Shown piece by piece: positions 14,094 through 29,000 of a DNA stretch of 54,451 bases. The notes below the pieces were generated by a model that worked only from the letters and a program-made list of their open reading frames with translations, was not told where the DNA came from and did no database searches. This stretch comes from Saccoglossus kowalevskii. Lineage: Eukaryota > Hemichordata > Enteropneusta > Harrimaniidae. The stretch spans positions 360,295 to 414,745 of the forward strand of contig NW_003155736.1 of NCBI RefSeq assembly GCF_000003605.2, written 5' to 3'. Both the position numbers and the translations under genes were made by a program. Numbering within the stretch: position 1 is the stretch's first letter; every line of letters starts with the position of its first letter.

Positions 14094-17000
14094 GTAAGTT
14101 CGAAATCACACAAGTGAAACCCAAACAGAGGAGATGTTAAAGTAAGGGAATTTACGTTGAATGGGATTGAATATACTCAGGCTGATATTCATCGATTTCA
14201 ATCTCCTTATCAAAATGTCATCAATTAGGTTTATAGAGGGAATGTCAATCGAAACATACCGAATACAAAATTGCTGTATCGGAAATGTGGCATGGTATGT
14301 CTAGTGGGGAATCGTGATGTCGTTATTTGCGTTTATAATTCTCTTCTCTGTACATTCAGACAGCTTATCAAATAATCGCGACACTCTGCAAAAGAATTTA
14401 TCGCACGCCTCGACGCATTCTGTTAAGCTTAATTTGGTATACGCCTAGACGTATGATTTTATTTGAGTGGAAAACGATCGGCCTGAATCGTACAGCACTT
14501 CTCTTCTGATCAAAGGTTATTAGATGTACCAGCCCCCGATATTAAATTAAGTTCTTTGGTATTTTAATAACAGGTATTGAGATGCGTCAAATGTGTTACG
14601 CTTTAGGGATGTGAACTGAACTTTGTTGCCTTCTTCCGTGAAGATTTAACCAATTTCATCCTTTTTTTTTTCTTGTAGTTCATTTACACAGCGCTGCTGG
14701 CGTGGGTGCCTTTCAGCGTTTTTACATCACGTCGGTATTAGCGAGAAATGGGCAATTTGGCGGCAACTTCACTACTCCGTTACCTGGCAACGTGGCGGCA
14801 ATTGAAAACTGCGGCACGATGAACGTAGTATCACACACCCAAGCGCCCAATAGAAGCGAAGTTTCTCTCTACTGGCAGATAGAATCACGTGGTATTGGTT
14901 GTGTCGAGTTCAGGTATGTGATGGATATGAACACACGTCACGCATCGCGCGTTTATAGAAAATTGATGGATTTTATGTGACTTTTTTTTCAACTACAGTC
15001 CGACATTTTACTCATCATAATGCATCGCTAATCGTTTTATAATCACTACATTGTCTTGGTAGATAAATTTTAGATTTCAATTGCCGCCGTATCCCAGACA
15101 ATGTCGCCATACGTAAATTTAGGTATTCGAACAAAATATCACACGTGTCGGCAAATATACTTGAATCATTTACATGTCAAACTATCATGTTACTCTACAC
15201 ACGATGCATAAGAATGAGAAGCCATTGGAATATTTTAGAAATACCTGTCTCCGATATTTAGTTGCCCCGATCGTAAGGCATTACACTGCTCTCAAAAAAC
15301 TTACCCACACAAAGTTTTGTAATCGGATTAACTGTATGAGTAAGGTACCTCGACATGAACACAGCACATATAAAACCGCCACAGTCGTCGCCCTGTGCCG
15401 TGTTCGATAGGGGACTCATGCGACGGATACAAAGTTTACACGAAATGTGACCGCGCGCTTCATGACTGCGTGAGTTGAAATGAAAGTTGCATATTCCACA
15501 ATCACTCCGGTAAGGGGTATGTGGAAACTGTTCATCGCATGGAGGTAGTATATTACTTACCGAAACAAAAGAAAGTGATTTATCACATGCATGCGTGCGC
15601 GAGGCGTAGTTTTTCTGAAGCCATATTATCACGTCAAAATATATCCCGCATTTTCGCTTCATCGCCAGCTTTACTCAACATACACTACAGACTCCCCGAT
15701 TTTTGTTTAGTGTTAATACGTATGTTCGATTTGATTCATGCTAAACTAAACATGTTGTGTTGCCGCGAACATTAGATCGAATACTTACACGCTACGTACG
15801 TACGTACCAGTGACACATATTATTGTGCCGAACGTATTACACAACTATACCAGAATTACTGAGATAACCCATACTGGTACTTCATTGGATGAAAAGGGTG
15901 GAATAATTTATTTATGTGTATATTTCGATTAACAACTTCCGGTGTGATAATAATTCGTATTTCTTGTATTTACTGTTTTGCAATCAATTTTGTATTTCCG
16001 CAGTGCTCTTGTACAAAGCAGTCATGGAGAATGGTTCGAAACTTCCACGTCTTTTTGCGAATTCCCGGGAAATGAGATAGCGGGTGAGTAATGAAATACC
16101 GATCAATCATGTCTTGGCATTTTATGATGAATAATTGAGAAAGTGCACAAGTTGCTGATTACTTCTTTTCATCGACCCTAGTCAATTTCAGCTGAAACCC
16201 CAGCAGATATTTAAATCACCCCTTTTATAGTAATCCCTTTTTTTTTGACGGGTTGATTTCATATCAGAAGCGAAAATTGATATTCAAAATAATTTACTAC
16301 GCATTATACTGGTAAATTGGGAAATATAATACATTATGAAGGCGTTATTGTAAGCAGCTAACGTTTGTTCTCTGTTATAGACTTAATAATTGGATATGGG
16401 GTATTCTCTTGACACGGAGTGACCCGTTCCGCTCTGTTTTGTTGTTGAAAAGTTGTAGCTGTATGCACGCCAAATTGCCTTTGACATACACCGTGTATAG
16501 CAGCATCTTCCCGTGGCAATTTGATCGATTCAACTATAAGACTTATTCGTGTCGCATAGTTAGTAATATTACTTGTCGAAAGCAACGCAACACTGCGTAA
16601 AATGATTTTAGAAACACTTTATAGAAGTTTTAAAAAAAAAGTATCAGAAAATTTTTAAAATGTTCGATTTTCTGTCAGCCTCGATACTTAGATTCAGAAC
16701 GACAAATTTGTGTAATTTGTTATTGGATACACCCCGCTGGGGACTCGACAGTTTTTTTGTACTTAATATTCGGTATGATTAAAACCCCCAACAGGTTGCA
16801 TTGAATACAGAACTGATACAGTAAAAGGCGGACAAATTACGTCACCCAATTATCCTTATCAGTACCCAGACGGTGTCGTCTGCGTCGCTTTCATTCACGC
16901 GCCGTTGTTTGCTAGCATTTATCTACAGGTAAGCTTAGTTTTTTTCAATGAATTGATGGCATTTTGAAGCTATTCTAATCTCAGATAATTTAGTAATCAA

Positions 17001-20000
17001 AACCTATTCATGTTTCGTGTGCTGGAGTCATTTAGTTGTAGCCTGTGGAGTCATTTTTTGTCAAGTCCTTATAGTTATAGTCTACTCGATAATCCCACGC
17101 TGGCAGCATTCCCGGGGCCTTATGTGGCGTTATTCGCGCCGTCTACTACTGTGTTCAGAGAAATCTTCAAAGGAAAATGCAATTCACAAGTATGTTTTAT
17201 TATATTGAACCTGTTCCGTTCAAACAAACATGGCGGATACACTCAGTAGTAGTGCGCACTTTCCCGCTTTGAGCATAAAGTTTTAAATAGAGGATAACTC
17301 ATGAGTGATCCTATAATATGAGATCTATTAAACGAGTTTGGTAATTTTCATTTCTTTCGAGCCTTTGGAGATCATCCCATTTATCCATTTCGCAGCTTCT
17401 AATGTCTAAAACCTGACAGAAATCGTAGTTTGTGAGCGCGTAATCAAGGCATCATAGAGCGTTCTTGCTCATTTGCATAACCGATCGTCGTGTATGAACG
17501 CCGATTGTCGTTCAGTAGTTTACCCTATTGCGATAAAGCAAAATAGTGATTTTTGAAATCATCGTTATATTTACGGGCTGCAAAATGATTTAGTATCATA
17601 GATACTAATTTTAAAGTCGATTAAAACGGTGACCGTTTCACAATTCAAGACAAATCTCCAATAGACATAGTTGAAACAAATGTATGTTAGGAAAAATTGG
17701 GGTTAGGAGAATTTGTGAATGAGGTTTCGAATACTGTATATGCGTTTTTATCAAACACGCATTTGAGAAAAAATCTGAAAAAATTCGAATTATTATAATT
17801 ATCAATAACAAAAATACTGTGTATATTGGCCTATTTTGTGATACGCCATGATGTCAAAAGTTCAATCTGGTTGCATTGACCAATCAGATTGCAGGGATTT
17901 TTATTATTCAGTATGGAGATTTAGGAAGTTATTACACCGAACTGCCATGATATATGGAATACACATCGTTATCTGTTATCTCGTGACGGTCCAGTGTTTA
18001 TAATTGTCGGTAATTCCCATTTGTAAAACAAATTCCAATAACCTGACAGGTACTGGAGATTGAACTCAAAATATGTAAATATCTCGATGTATTGCGAGCT
18101 TTACAATATATTTCTCGATGGACCTGCTCACAATTTTTTAGAAAGTTTGTAATAAATCGCATGATAATGTTCATTAGTTCATTAAATCGGTGATTATATG
18201 TACAATCATGAAACTATTGTCTCATAGCACAATGAAATAACATCTATTTGTGTGTATAGTGACGTATTTTGAAGAAAGAATTGAACTAATATTTTTCAAA
18301 AATCGCTATTCATAAAATGATTTCATAGAATATAATGTCGAAGGAAAGTTGACTATCTCTGCCATATAAACCTATAACAAAAGCGTTTTATACTGACAAA
18401 ATGGCAACTATCCACTAAAACTACAACCATCATTTTCTCGAGGCTGCTGAACCAAACAGTTAATTACCTTATATTGTACTATTTATTGCAAAATGAATAA
18501 ATTCTGTGTATTTTTTTTTATTCATGAGTAGGCTCCTTACCTTAATGGGAATATTTCTGGTATTTCAAGGATATCCGGTACTATGTACCCTTTTCTGAAC
18601 AGTTTAGTATCAAATCAATCGTCGCATAAAATACCAGTTGATTGTTTGCAACATCCTTTTTTTTACGCTTTTGAAAAAAAAAAAGTCGAATAATGTTCAG
18701 GCACTGCAATATATAACTTTGTTTTTGTTTACTCATAGTTTACCAGCGTCGAAATCGAATATGAACGGCAATGCAGTTACGACAGTGTTAGCGTATATAC
18801 TCGAGGCACGAACACGGAGCCGCAAGAAATAATCTGCGGCGAATACATCGGCGAAGAACTGAGACAACTAAGGTTCAAATCATCTAGCAACATCATGGTT
18901 GTTAAACTAACAGCTGATGTCAAATTCGGTGGGAGAGGTTATACCGCAAAGTATTACAGTCTGGACAGCACAAATGGTGAGTTTCCTCGCCACAAAAACG
19001 TTATGTATTTATGCATTATTTATCAATCGTGATTAATACATTATGAAACGCGTCGATAATTAGAAGGAAGCCTTTCATAGCTTGTCAATTTACTGACTAA
19101 GCTCGTATTATACCCTTGGCAATGAACATTGTGATTGAACTACTGGTACTGATGTGTTAAAATTGCAATATGGACGAGAACATCTAATTAAGAAATAATT
19201 ACCCAAGGAGCGAGTATGCCATGTCATGTTACCAGTTTCACGACCTATACACAATACGATAATTAAAGGTAATTCTTAGACACAAAATAACTTTGAATCG
19301 GAGGAGTCGTCACCTGCACATGCGTCAGATGGCCATAGCGTGTCATTGCTTACAAACAAACGTCTACCCATGAGCCTTTGCATTTTTGTCGTCGCGTGGG
19401 ACTCAATTCCCGCGCGTGCGCAGGTGACGAGTCTCTCGTTTTAACATACTAAAAAAACATGTTCAAAGTGATACAACATCTAAAACGTAGTACTGGCAAC
19501 CATGGCTGAATGAAATGGGACTTGCAACTAGAATACATCGATTAATACTATATAGCGGTGACAAAAATTCGCATCCGTATTTTGGCGTTGTGAGGTTTAT
19601 TCATGTTGTTTTATGTACGCCAAATAACGCCCTACGCTCATTTGCGTCTTTAGAGGCTCCACAAAACTTCCGAGTCAGCCACTACAGATGGGACCATGTT
19701 TAGTGTCGTTCTGAAAAAAGGATATTGTCATGCTTATCTTTAAGGTACCCGGAGATAACATTTTTCTTTCTTTTTTAAATTTCTATGAACGAAGCGCAAA
19801 ATACACACAGTAATGATAGTTGCAGCTACGGATTTTTAGTGAATCACTAAAATTTATCGTGTATAACATTTTTGAAATGAATTGAGAAATTCTCAAACGC
19901 AAGTTATTTGACCACTCGCCAGATAAAAATGTCGTGCCGTGGAAGTGACTGAAATTACTTTCTCACGAATGTACCACATCTTCATATTGTACACAGCTTA

Positions 20001-23000
20001 GAGCGTTTTCGGTGAGCATCGGCGTGGCATGCGCAGAAATGCTCACAGCGTAGAACACGCCACAGGGATCCCCGGCAGCGATCCCGGATGCGACGTTTCA
20101 GTGGCGGCCGTACAAGGAATACCCTTAACATCAAAACGGAGTGTCTTACTTAATATCGATTTTGACACGTTAGTATATTTTGGATGGCTAAAATTCCTCA
20201 AAATCCTTTAAAGCAAGCCCAAAAGCAAAATCGGCCGGGGCAGCACCACTGCAGCGAACGACAATTTGTTATGCGCAGTATCGTTGCGCAGTAGTTTCAG
20301 TGATGTCATCCATGTAATATCCACTTGGCGGGCATTATACCATGTAATATCCATTTTTATTTAATGTCATGTGACCGAGTCTCGACCAATTATAGCATGC
20401 ATAACAACAGTGGGATGTGATAAATAAGTATATGCAACTTGACAAATACTTCTCCATGGTTTCTGTCGCATTGCCAGGCATGTTCATAAAAGCTATTGTT
20501 CTTTACTTACGTATTACGTATAGCCGAGGGTTAGACTTACCAATAGCATAACGGTATCAATGCATTTCACTTTACATGTTACAGGGTGCAACCTGACAAT
20601 GACAGCGGACTCGGGTGTCGTTACAAGTTGGAACTACCCGGCATTTTACTTTCCAAATCTACAATGCCATATTATCATACATGTCGATTGGTCGAAACGG
20701 ATAAGGCTCGAGATTACCGAGCTTGATATCCAAAATGAAACTATTAACGGGGAGTGTAACACTGACGTGGTCCAGGTGTTCGCTGACGGACCTGAACGGA
20801 ATCACCGCTCGTTTTTCTGTGGAAGCATATACAAATATTCAAGAAAGGAGTTAGTGGCGGATTCCGTACGCAATATTATTGAACTTGAGTTCACTTCCGA
20901 CTACCTCATTGAAAATTCGGGATTTGTAGCAGAGTATTATACGAAACTGTCTTGTGTGAATCAAACTATAACGGGAAGGAATGGGACCTTGTCGAGTCCT
21001 AACTATCCTGAAAATTACCCGAATTCTCAAGACTGTTTTATTACAATACAAGTACCGGAGGGATTTTCAGTCTTGTTGCGGTTCGTTAATTTTCAAACAG
21101 AAGGTACTGACATTGACGACGTTTCGTCTTGTCGAGATTATGTCGAAATATCAACTGGGAATTCTACTTCAGTACTCTGTGGCAACTTGGAAGGGAAACA
21201 AAACCAGTTAGTTTTCCAATCAACCAATAATACTATAATCTTACATTTCATTACTGATGGTTTAGTAACAATGTCCGGTTTTTATGCCGTGTTTGATGCT
21301 GTAGATATAGTAGATGCAGCGTTGTCGCCTTGTCCACTCGATTGGCTGAACTTTCGCGATAACTGTTACGAAATTGTGCACACCAAAAAGACATGGCAGG
21401 AGGCGTCCGGAGCTTGTTTGGCGGAAGGGACTCACTTAGCCAGCATACACAGTATGGAAGAGCAGTTTTTTATAAATTCCGCTGTACAGAACAGGTAAAG
21501 GTGTTACCTTTGTAGTTCACATAAATGTGGTCCACTTTGCAGTATATAACATGTTACAGGTAATTAAGTTTCTGCACACTCTGTTATTTATAAAATTATG
21601 CATGTCAACTTAACATTGGAGGTCCATCAATGGGGAGGCTACTAGTCGTTGTCTATATTTGCTAGAATTGAAAATTGTGTGTAAAACACTGTGTACCAAC
21701 AAATAAAGAAGCTTTTTGAGGGGTTATTGTGGGTAGCCCAACAACGTGTAATGTCGTATATTGTAAACAGTATATTGTTGTGGCCACGAAAAATAAACTT
21801 TCCCGTTAACAATTGCAATTTGAAAAGTTGTAAATATATTGAACCATACATACAATTAACATATGTACTTCGTTGCCATGGTAACGCAAATAAGCAGGTG
21901 GATGTTTTATAAAAAAAATGATTGATTACACTGAATGGAGACAAAAAGACAAGCAAAACAACATGTATTTCGGGACCCTGGTACCAGATATCAAGCCGAC
22001 TACAAAATCGTCATAAATTTCCTCTTCGTGCACAGAAAAACTCATATACACCGATATGTGTCAATACAATTGGTGCTATATTTTTTAAGTATGTTTGTTT
22101 TTTGTGCATGATTGGGAAATTGAAGCGTTTCCTTCTCGATTAACGGCATGTTATGTAACACCCCGTGACCTGGAGAACGCAATAATTTAATATCTGCTAC
22201 AATATTATTATTCACGCCAATGAAAATATAAGCCGATATGTTGAAAGCAAAGCATAATAACGCTTTTTTTGGACTGTGTTCGATCAACTGCGATTAGCCA
22301 GCTTTTTGGAATCCATAGTGTTTCTCGTCAACAGTTTGATGGTTAATGCATTTTTTGTTTCGCGATAGCAAGTTGTTGATCAACATTTTATTTGAATAAT
22401 TAATGGCGACGAACGATAACTTTGACTTTCAAAGTGTTAAAGGTAATTAGCTGATTGGTAAAATTGGTGATATAGTAATCAGCAATCGTTCAGATTATTG
22501 CGCATTGGAAAAACATAGTGAAATTGTCATAGCCTTGCCAATAACGACACATGCTCTGTTTGGATGGAAATCATTAAAATTGATCATATCATACTATTGA
22601 CAGAACAAATATTCCCTTAGTTTTTACAAAATATTTCACAATTTCTATTGGCGGTTGGAATAACATTTTCAAATGACCTAATTACGCATGGCGATCATTG
22701 ATTGGCTGGTTGGATTAAACTGCAATCAATTTAAATTTCTAAAAATAAAGAGAACGTGTTTTCTTAGTTAAATCACAGAACAATAACACTTACAATTACT
22801 TCGATATACAGTGGCGTTAAAATAATCTAATCATAAAAACTGCCTCTCCTTATCAATTTTATCTGGAGCATTGTAATCTCTCTTAGAAGATTCCTAGTAG
22901 TGTATGTTGTGCATTCAATCGTTGACAATTATCGAAAGTACCTCTATATTGTCTGTGGGGTGTTCGAATTTGGGATCAAATTCTACGCTTGTAATTAGAT

Positions 23001-26000
23001 AATAAATTCATATTGCTAAATTGTAAAAATCTCCCATGATGCAAATATTCACCATTTTAATAGTATTTCACGCAATTTCTTTGAAAATGGTTTTCACCAG
23101 AGAAACATCGCCCTCAAAAATCAACGGTCCGTGGGCAGCATCTTGAACGTGATTCATAACAGCGCTAGTCAATAGTTTGAATATAGAGGATAGTCAGCCA
23201 TATTTACAATCATGATTTGAATTTTCATCCTCAACACAACACGTGGGTAAAAATACATATACTGTGTATAACTGTTACCACCCGCAATCCTGGTGACAAT
23301 GGTTGTATCCAGAGACGCTGGATTAAACAAAGGCGCTAAAGTCAAAACAAACACCGCTAAGGATATTCCAAGGGATGTTATTCCAGGGGAAATTTGTAGA
23401 GAGATGGGGAAATTTTTACAATCGCTGCTTTGTGGCGCCCGCTGCATTAGGTTTATTATTCTTCAGTTATCATATTGAAAAACCTTAGACATTTTGGCGC
23501 CCTGAATTTTGTATCGCAAACCGCCATTATATTTATACACGTTAAGTCCTCTGCTGGTTAACATGGAGATTTGTCTGCCCGAGTATTGCAAACCAGTCAC
23601 AAGTTGTCCCACTATGTTTATGTGTTTTGCCTTTAGCATGGAGTCTGAAGACGCAGCATTTTGGATAGGCGGACATGATATAATACACGAAGCTGACTAC
23701 GTGTGGCAGGACCATAGCAACTTCGACTTTACTGGTATGTGTTAAATACAGATATTGGACGAAACTTTTGACAAACATGGTAGAAAAAATCCCATCTGAA
23801 TATATTCTAAACCACGAGAATTTTATACTGGAATCCCTCTTCCGATCTGACGATGATTTGAGGGAATACTATTATCACACAAATAATCTATTAATTAATT
23901 AATTAATTAATTAATTAATTAATTAATTAATTAATTAATTAATTAATTAATTAATTACTAGTAATTAATTAAAGCGGGGTAGTCGTCACATGCGCATGCG
24001 TCAGATGGCCATAGCATGTCATTGTTTACAAACAAGCGTCTACCCATGAGCCTTTGTGTTTTTAGCGTGTGTTGTTATCGTCGCTTGGGACTCAATTCCA
24101 GCGCGTGTGCAGGTGACAACCCTCCCGCTTTAATTAATTTTACACTACAGAGTGGGACAGTGCAAATCAAATGTCAATACGATTGTCTGTGATGTATATT
24201 AGCTACTATACCATGGTACAATTTCCTCCGTCTTTTGCTAAAAGTGAAATATCCCCGTTGTTCACATAATATGCGACAGACAGACTACAGTAATTGTTTC
24301 TGTTTTGTTGCTTCAAATGCAGCTCGTAAAAACAGTCTACATGTTCACGTTCTCAGAGTATCGTAATGTTAACTCCATTTCCATGATTGTGACCCCAAAC
24401 ACATTTTAGACAGCGGTTATTGATATATTTATAACACCAAGTCACGTTGATCGATCTATCAACAGATAAATTAATTATTGATGAAGAAAACCTATACTGG
24501 AGTGCCTGCGTTCACAACACTTTAAAACAGAATATAGATAAGAACGCCATTACTTATTCATATCAAGCGTGACTTCGGTATCTCGACATCGTCACGCAGG
24601 ATTCCATTTGTTTGTGTGGATAGTATTTCGGGGTCACGCATTGTTTAATCTTTTAACTGAAATGCAAGTGTATCGTGTCGTCTTAGAATGTGAAAGGTAA
24701 CAATTTATGAATATGCAGCCGAAATGTGTTGGTATAGGTGTGGAAATACCATGTTAAACACGGTGCTAAGATACCTAATGACCGCATCGTGACATCTGAC
24801 ATCATGTAGCAATAAGGCGCTGTCACAAAATTATATTTAACATATTTAGCGTGAAACTAAGGCCACACAGAGCATTCTATATCCGCAACCTGTCTATGCG
24901 CAATTATGATATGGTTTTATTATATTGCTTTTATATGTACAGTTTGAACAATAGTAAAAATTTAATAGTGAAATATGAGCGTGTTCATTATTTGTGATGC
25001 GCTGTGACAGTTTCCCATCCGGTTTATAATAAGAAAAAGCTAGAATCAATTTTGCAAAATACCGAAGTATGTATTACTATTACTTGCACAGTCACCATTT
25101 ATTTATAAAAAGATGTAATCTCTTTACATCCATTCTGTCTTTCGGTATCGTAAAACACGGTGTTGCGTATGAGTATTGAGGCAATCCATCGTTTGAAATA
25201 AATATCAAAATGCCAAGAACATCTTAAAACATACAGACAGAATGTCAGGTCGAAATGATGAAGAATACATTGCTCATTATAAATTATCACTCATTTGTCA
25301 GAGATTCCCGTTTTGATTTCTGTTCACAGGAAGCTCGCTGCGACCTGTACAGTCTCCAATAAATTCTGTCGCAAGAATTATTATAGATTTAGGAGATACG
25401 ATCAAATATAAAAAAGAAAATATATGTCATGTACGTCATACAATTAGCATGATCGATGCATGCTATCATGATGATATCAAAATAACAATATAAGAGTCAG
25501 AAATGTGATGGAAAATGTCAAAGGGGTTTTTCTTCATATCGCAAAATTGTACTCGGCGATATGGTTTGCAAATGGCGTGATAATACGAATCCTAAAATTT
25601 TTCAACATTAAAAAAATGCATATAATTTAGTCTGTACTAAGTACAATAATAATTTTTCATTATATATAGCATATGGGAAATATCATGTCTAAGAGTGCGA
25701 CATTTGTATTCGGCATAAACTGCCTTGAGTATATACGGATCTTTATTAATAGACATTGCATAGGTAAAGGCAGACGTAAGTTGGGCGGTCAGCATGGAGT
25801 AGTGCTTTGCGCGACTGCTGACAATGCCTAGGCGCCTGTAGCCGTGTGTTGCATGTTCATAAGTAATTTGCCTGTAAATATACTATTTTTATATGACATT
25901 TAGGCTAATGAATTACAGCAATTATTCTATAATTGTTAGTTTTGTAATATCAATATAGTATGAAAAATGATGATGATGATGATGATGATGATAATAAAAA

Positions 26001-29000
26001 AATGAATTAACATACGTGACATGACATGTTCGCCTATTGATTGTTAATGTGCGTGAATTAAGTTATTAATAATAGGTTACTGTCTATATTAGTATAGCAA
26101 TACTCGGGTAGTAAATCACTCGTGCCAAAGTGTGTTCTTCCCGTCGTATATAAGATATTGTTGTATGTACGTTTTATCGCTATTTGGGGGTAAATTAGCA
26201 ACTACACTGCATTGACTGTTATATAAGCGAAATATATGGTAGAGATAATCTGAAACACAATAATGGAACAGATACTCTATAACATTAATGTAATATTGAG
26301 TGTTTTAAAAACTACGATGCATAATTGACTCATCAAATACTGCTTATATTTTCCATTAAATATATTCCCAATATTATTTTATTTATCCAAGATTGGTTTC
26401 CTGGCTGGAGCGCGTTTGAATTTTTCGGTCGGCAGCCCACAGACGACGGTCTCAGTGGTGAAGACTGCATCGAGCTCAGGCAGATATTCCACTTCCCGTC
26501 GAAGGGATATGGCGTGACCAGTCGACTTTACTGGAATGACAGAGACTGTCATGCTACAAATGGATATATATGCAAACAGCTGGCAATTGGAGGTATGTTG
26601 AAAGCATTGTCGTGATAGTTGCTCTTTAAAGTTGATGATTGTATATATCGATATTTAAAAAGCTCAATGGTTTTGGGTTCTTTTCTGTAAAGACAAATGA
26701 ATTCACCAATCAATATATGTGTTTTTTCTTGGAAGGACGGTTAACGAAAACTAGTCTGAAAATAATCAATGATTGTAAAAATAGTCATGAATACTCGTGA
26801 CTGTGTAGTGGTAGCGAGTTAAATTAAATCAATAATACATAACCTCAAAATGTCAAACCTTTTCATTGTAAAAAGAAAAAGGTGCGAATGTTAAGTTTTC
26901 TGTAATTGTCTTATATTTCTATGCTGTTTTCGAACGAAACTTACGTTCCCTTCACGACTAACAGAACAATTATAGAGCGAAGTTTTCAATGAATCGATTA
27001 ACACTGATGTCAATATTAAATTATTAGGCGCGGTGAATACACTAAATATATAGTACACGGAAGCTAATGCGCCTCATGTAGCGCATCAAAGGAAAGAAAT
27101 TATTGCTATTGTATCGATTCGAAAAGATTAATCACAACAACTGTCTGTAATTGAACATAAAATAAATGTCTCGCACATCATTGTGACATTTGACGTCATT
27201 GTGCTACTATTATAAAGTGTATTCAATAAGATGTTTTCTATAACCACAAATGCGAAGTTTTTAAAACGGTGTTATATTACCCTGGATAATGTAACACAAA
27301 GATCCAAAGATTTTTGNNNNNNNNNNNNNNNNNNNNNNNNNNNNNNNNNNNNNNNNNNNNNNNNNNNNNNNNNNNNNNNNNNNNNNNNNNNNNNNNNNNN
27401 NNNNNNNNNNNNNNNNNNNNNNNNNNNNNNNNNNNNNNNNNNNNNNNNNNNNNNNNNNNNNNNNNNNNNNNNNNNNNNNNNNNNNNNNNNNNNNNNNNNN
27501 NNNNNNNNNNNNNNNNNNNNNNNNNNNNNNNNNNNNNNNNNNNNNNNNNNNNNNNNNNNNNNNNNNNNNNNNNNNNNNNNNNNNNNNNNNNNNNNNNNGC
27601 GTTGTATACGTCGCTATGAGTCCCATATCGAACAGGACGCGGCACGACGACTGCCGCCCTTTAAGCATTGTTTTCCACCTTAGTACGACAAATCCTGCTC
27701 GGTTCATAATAAATAGATTAATTAAGGTAGCACAATTTACCGTTTGAACATCATGTGGAAGACGAAATCTATATCACTCAAGGTTTATTTAATAGAATAT
27801 GTGTCTTGCAGCCAGCACAGTGGCGCCACCTAGAGAGGTGAACTGCGACCAATTCTGGAATGCCACAAATGGTAACATCCGCAGCTGGTCCTTCCCAGAC
27901 AACTATGCCAATAACATGGACTGTGATATAGTGATTCAAGTTACTCAGGGATATCAAATCATCTTGGAATTCTTAGACTTTGTCATGGAGGAAGGTGGCG
28001 ACTGCCAATGCGAGTACGACTATATTCAAATATTCACACCTGGTGGTGAAGAGGAACCCGATACTGTTTGCGGCAACCAGACGGACAGTATCAAACTCTT
28101 ACGGCGGGTCACAGACATTAATTTGCTCATAATCAGGTTTCACACAGATCATTCCCGCACATTTGAAGGATTTAATGCGGTGTATAGTGTACAGCGAGGT
28201 GAGTGATTGTTTTCGGCGTATACAATACAGAATTACCGTATATTAAACGAGACCTTGGGGTAAACATTTCTTTATGTTAAGAGAACAGCTGCGGGTATTG
28301 AATGTTTTTTTTCCCCATTTTCTTATTTACTTTATAGGTTTGGATAATATTATGAGGTTATTACGAGGATACCTCAAACTATGCACGAATACAGCACAGC
28401 GCGCGGGAGTATCGAACGACGCGCGGCGAAGGTCGAGGCGACGGCGTACTGTCTGAGTGCATACTTTGAGGTATCCTTGTAATAACCTTATTATTATTCT
28501 AATCTTTGCCTTCCAAGGATACACCATGGGAATGCCGAAAATCAAAATGTTTAGAACAGAATCAGCGAACTTCTTTGTGTGGAGTCTGGTCAAACCCTGG
28601 TAGCAGCCATGTTTGTTTTTATTATTAGAGGACGCTTACGCGCGTAATCATTCCATATTTGGAATTCGATTTTCCTAATATGGTAGGATGAAAATACCCC
28701 GTAAAATACCATAAAATTACGATACGCTGTAACTTATGGCGTCACGGTGACAGATGTATAATAATACTAAATATTATTACATATTTTTGCTAAACAATAA
28801 TTATAGTATATATCTGCGGTCAAATAATTTTGTATCCACTAACATTGCGTTCAATTTCTATGGAAGGCATCCAACTAGTTTAACCTTGCATCGGTTTCAG
28901 TAGACAAATAACCTCGCTAGTATAACATTTGCCGATATGATTGAGCTTATCGCAGAGAGATATTTATGGGTCCAAACTCATAAATTCCCGCAGGATGATT

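Noticed and set aside
13942-14124. 60-codon minus-strand open frame
   Set aside because: Shadow of the plus-strand Reeler exon, whose frame ends at a consensus GTAAGT donor in the right phase.
15258-15662. 134-codon minus-strand open frame with several cysteines
   Set aside because: Overlaps a MITE family B fragment and an intron of the plus gene; no domain pattern and no splice support.
27231-27707. Several open frames of 100-150 codons
   Set aside because: Most of each is N; they exist only because unknown bases contain no stop codons.
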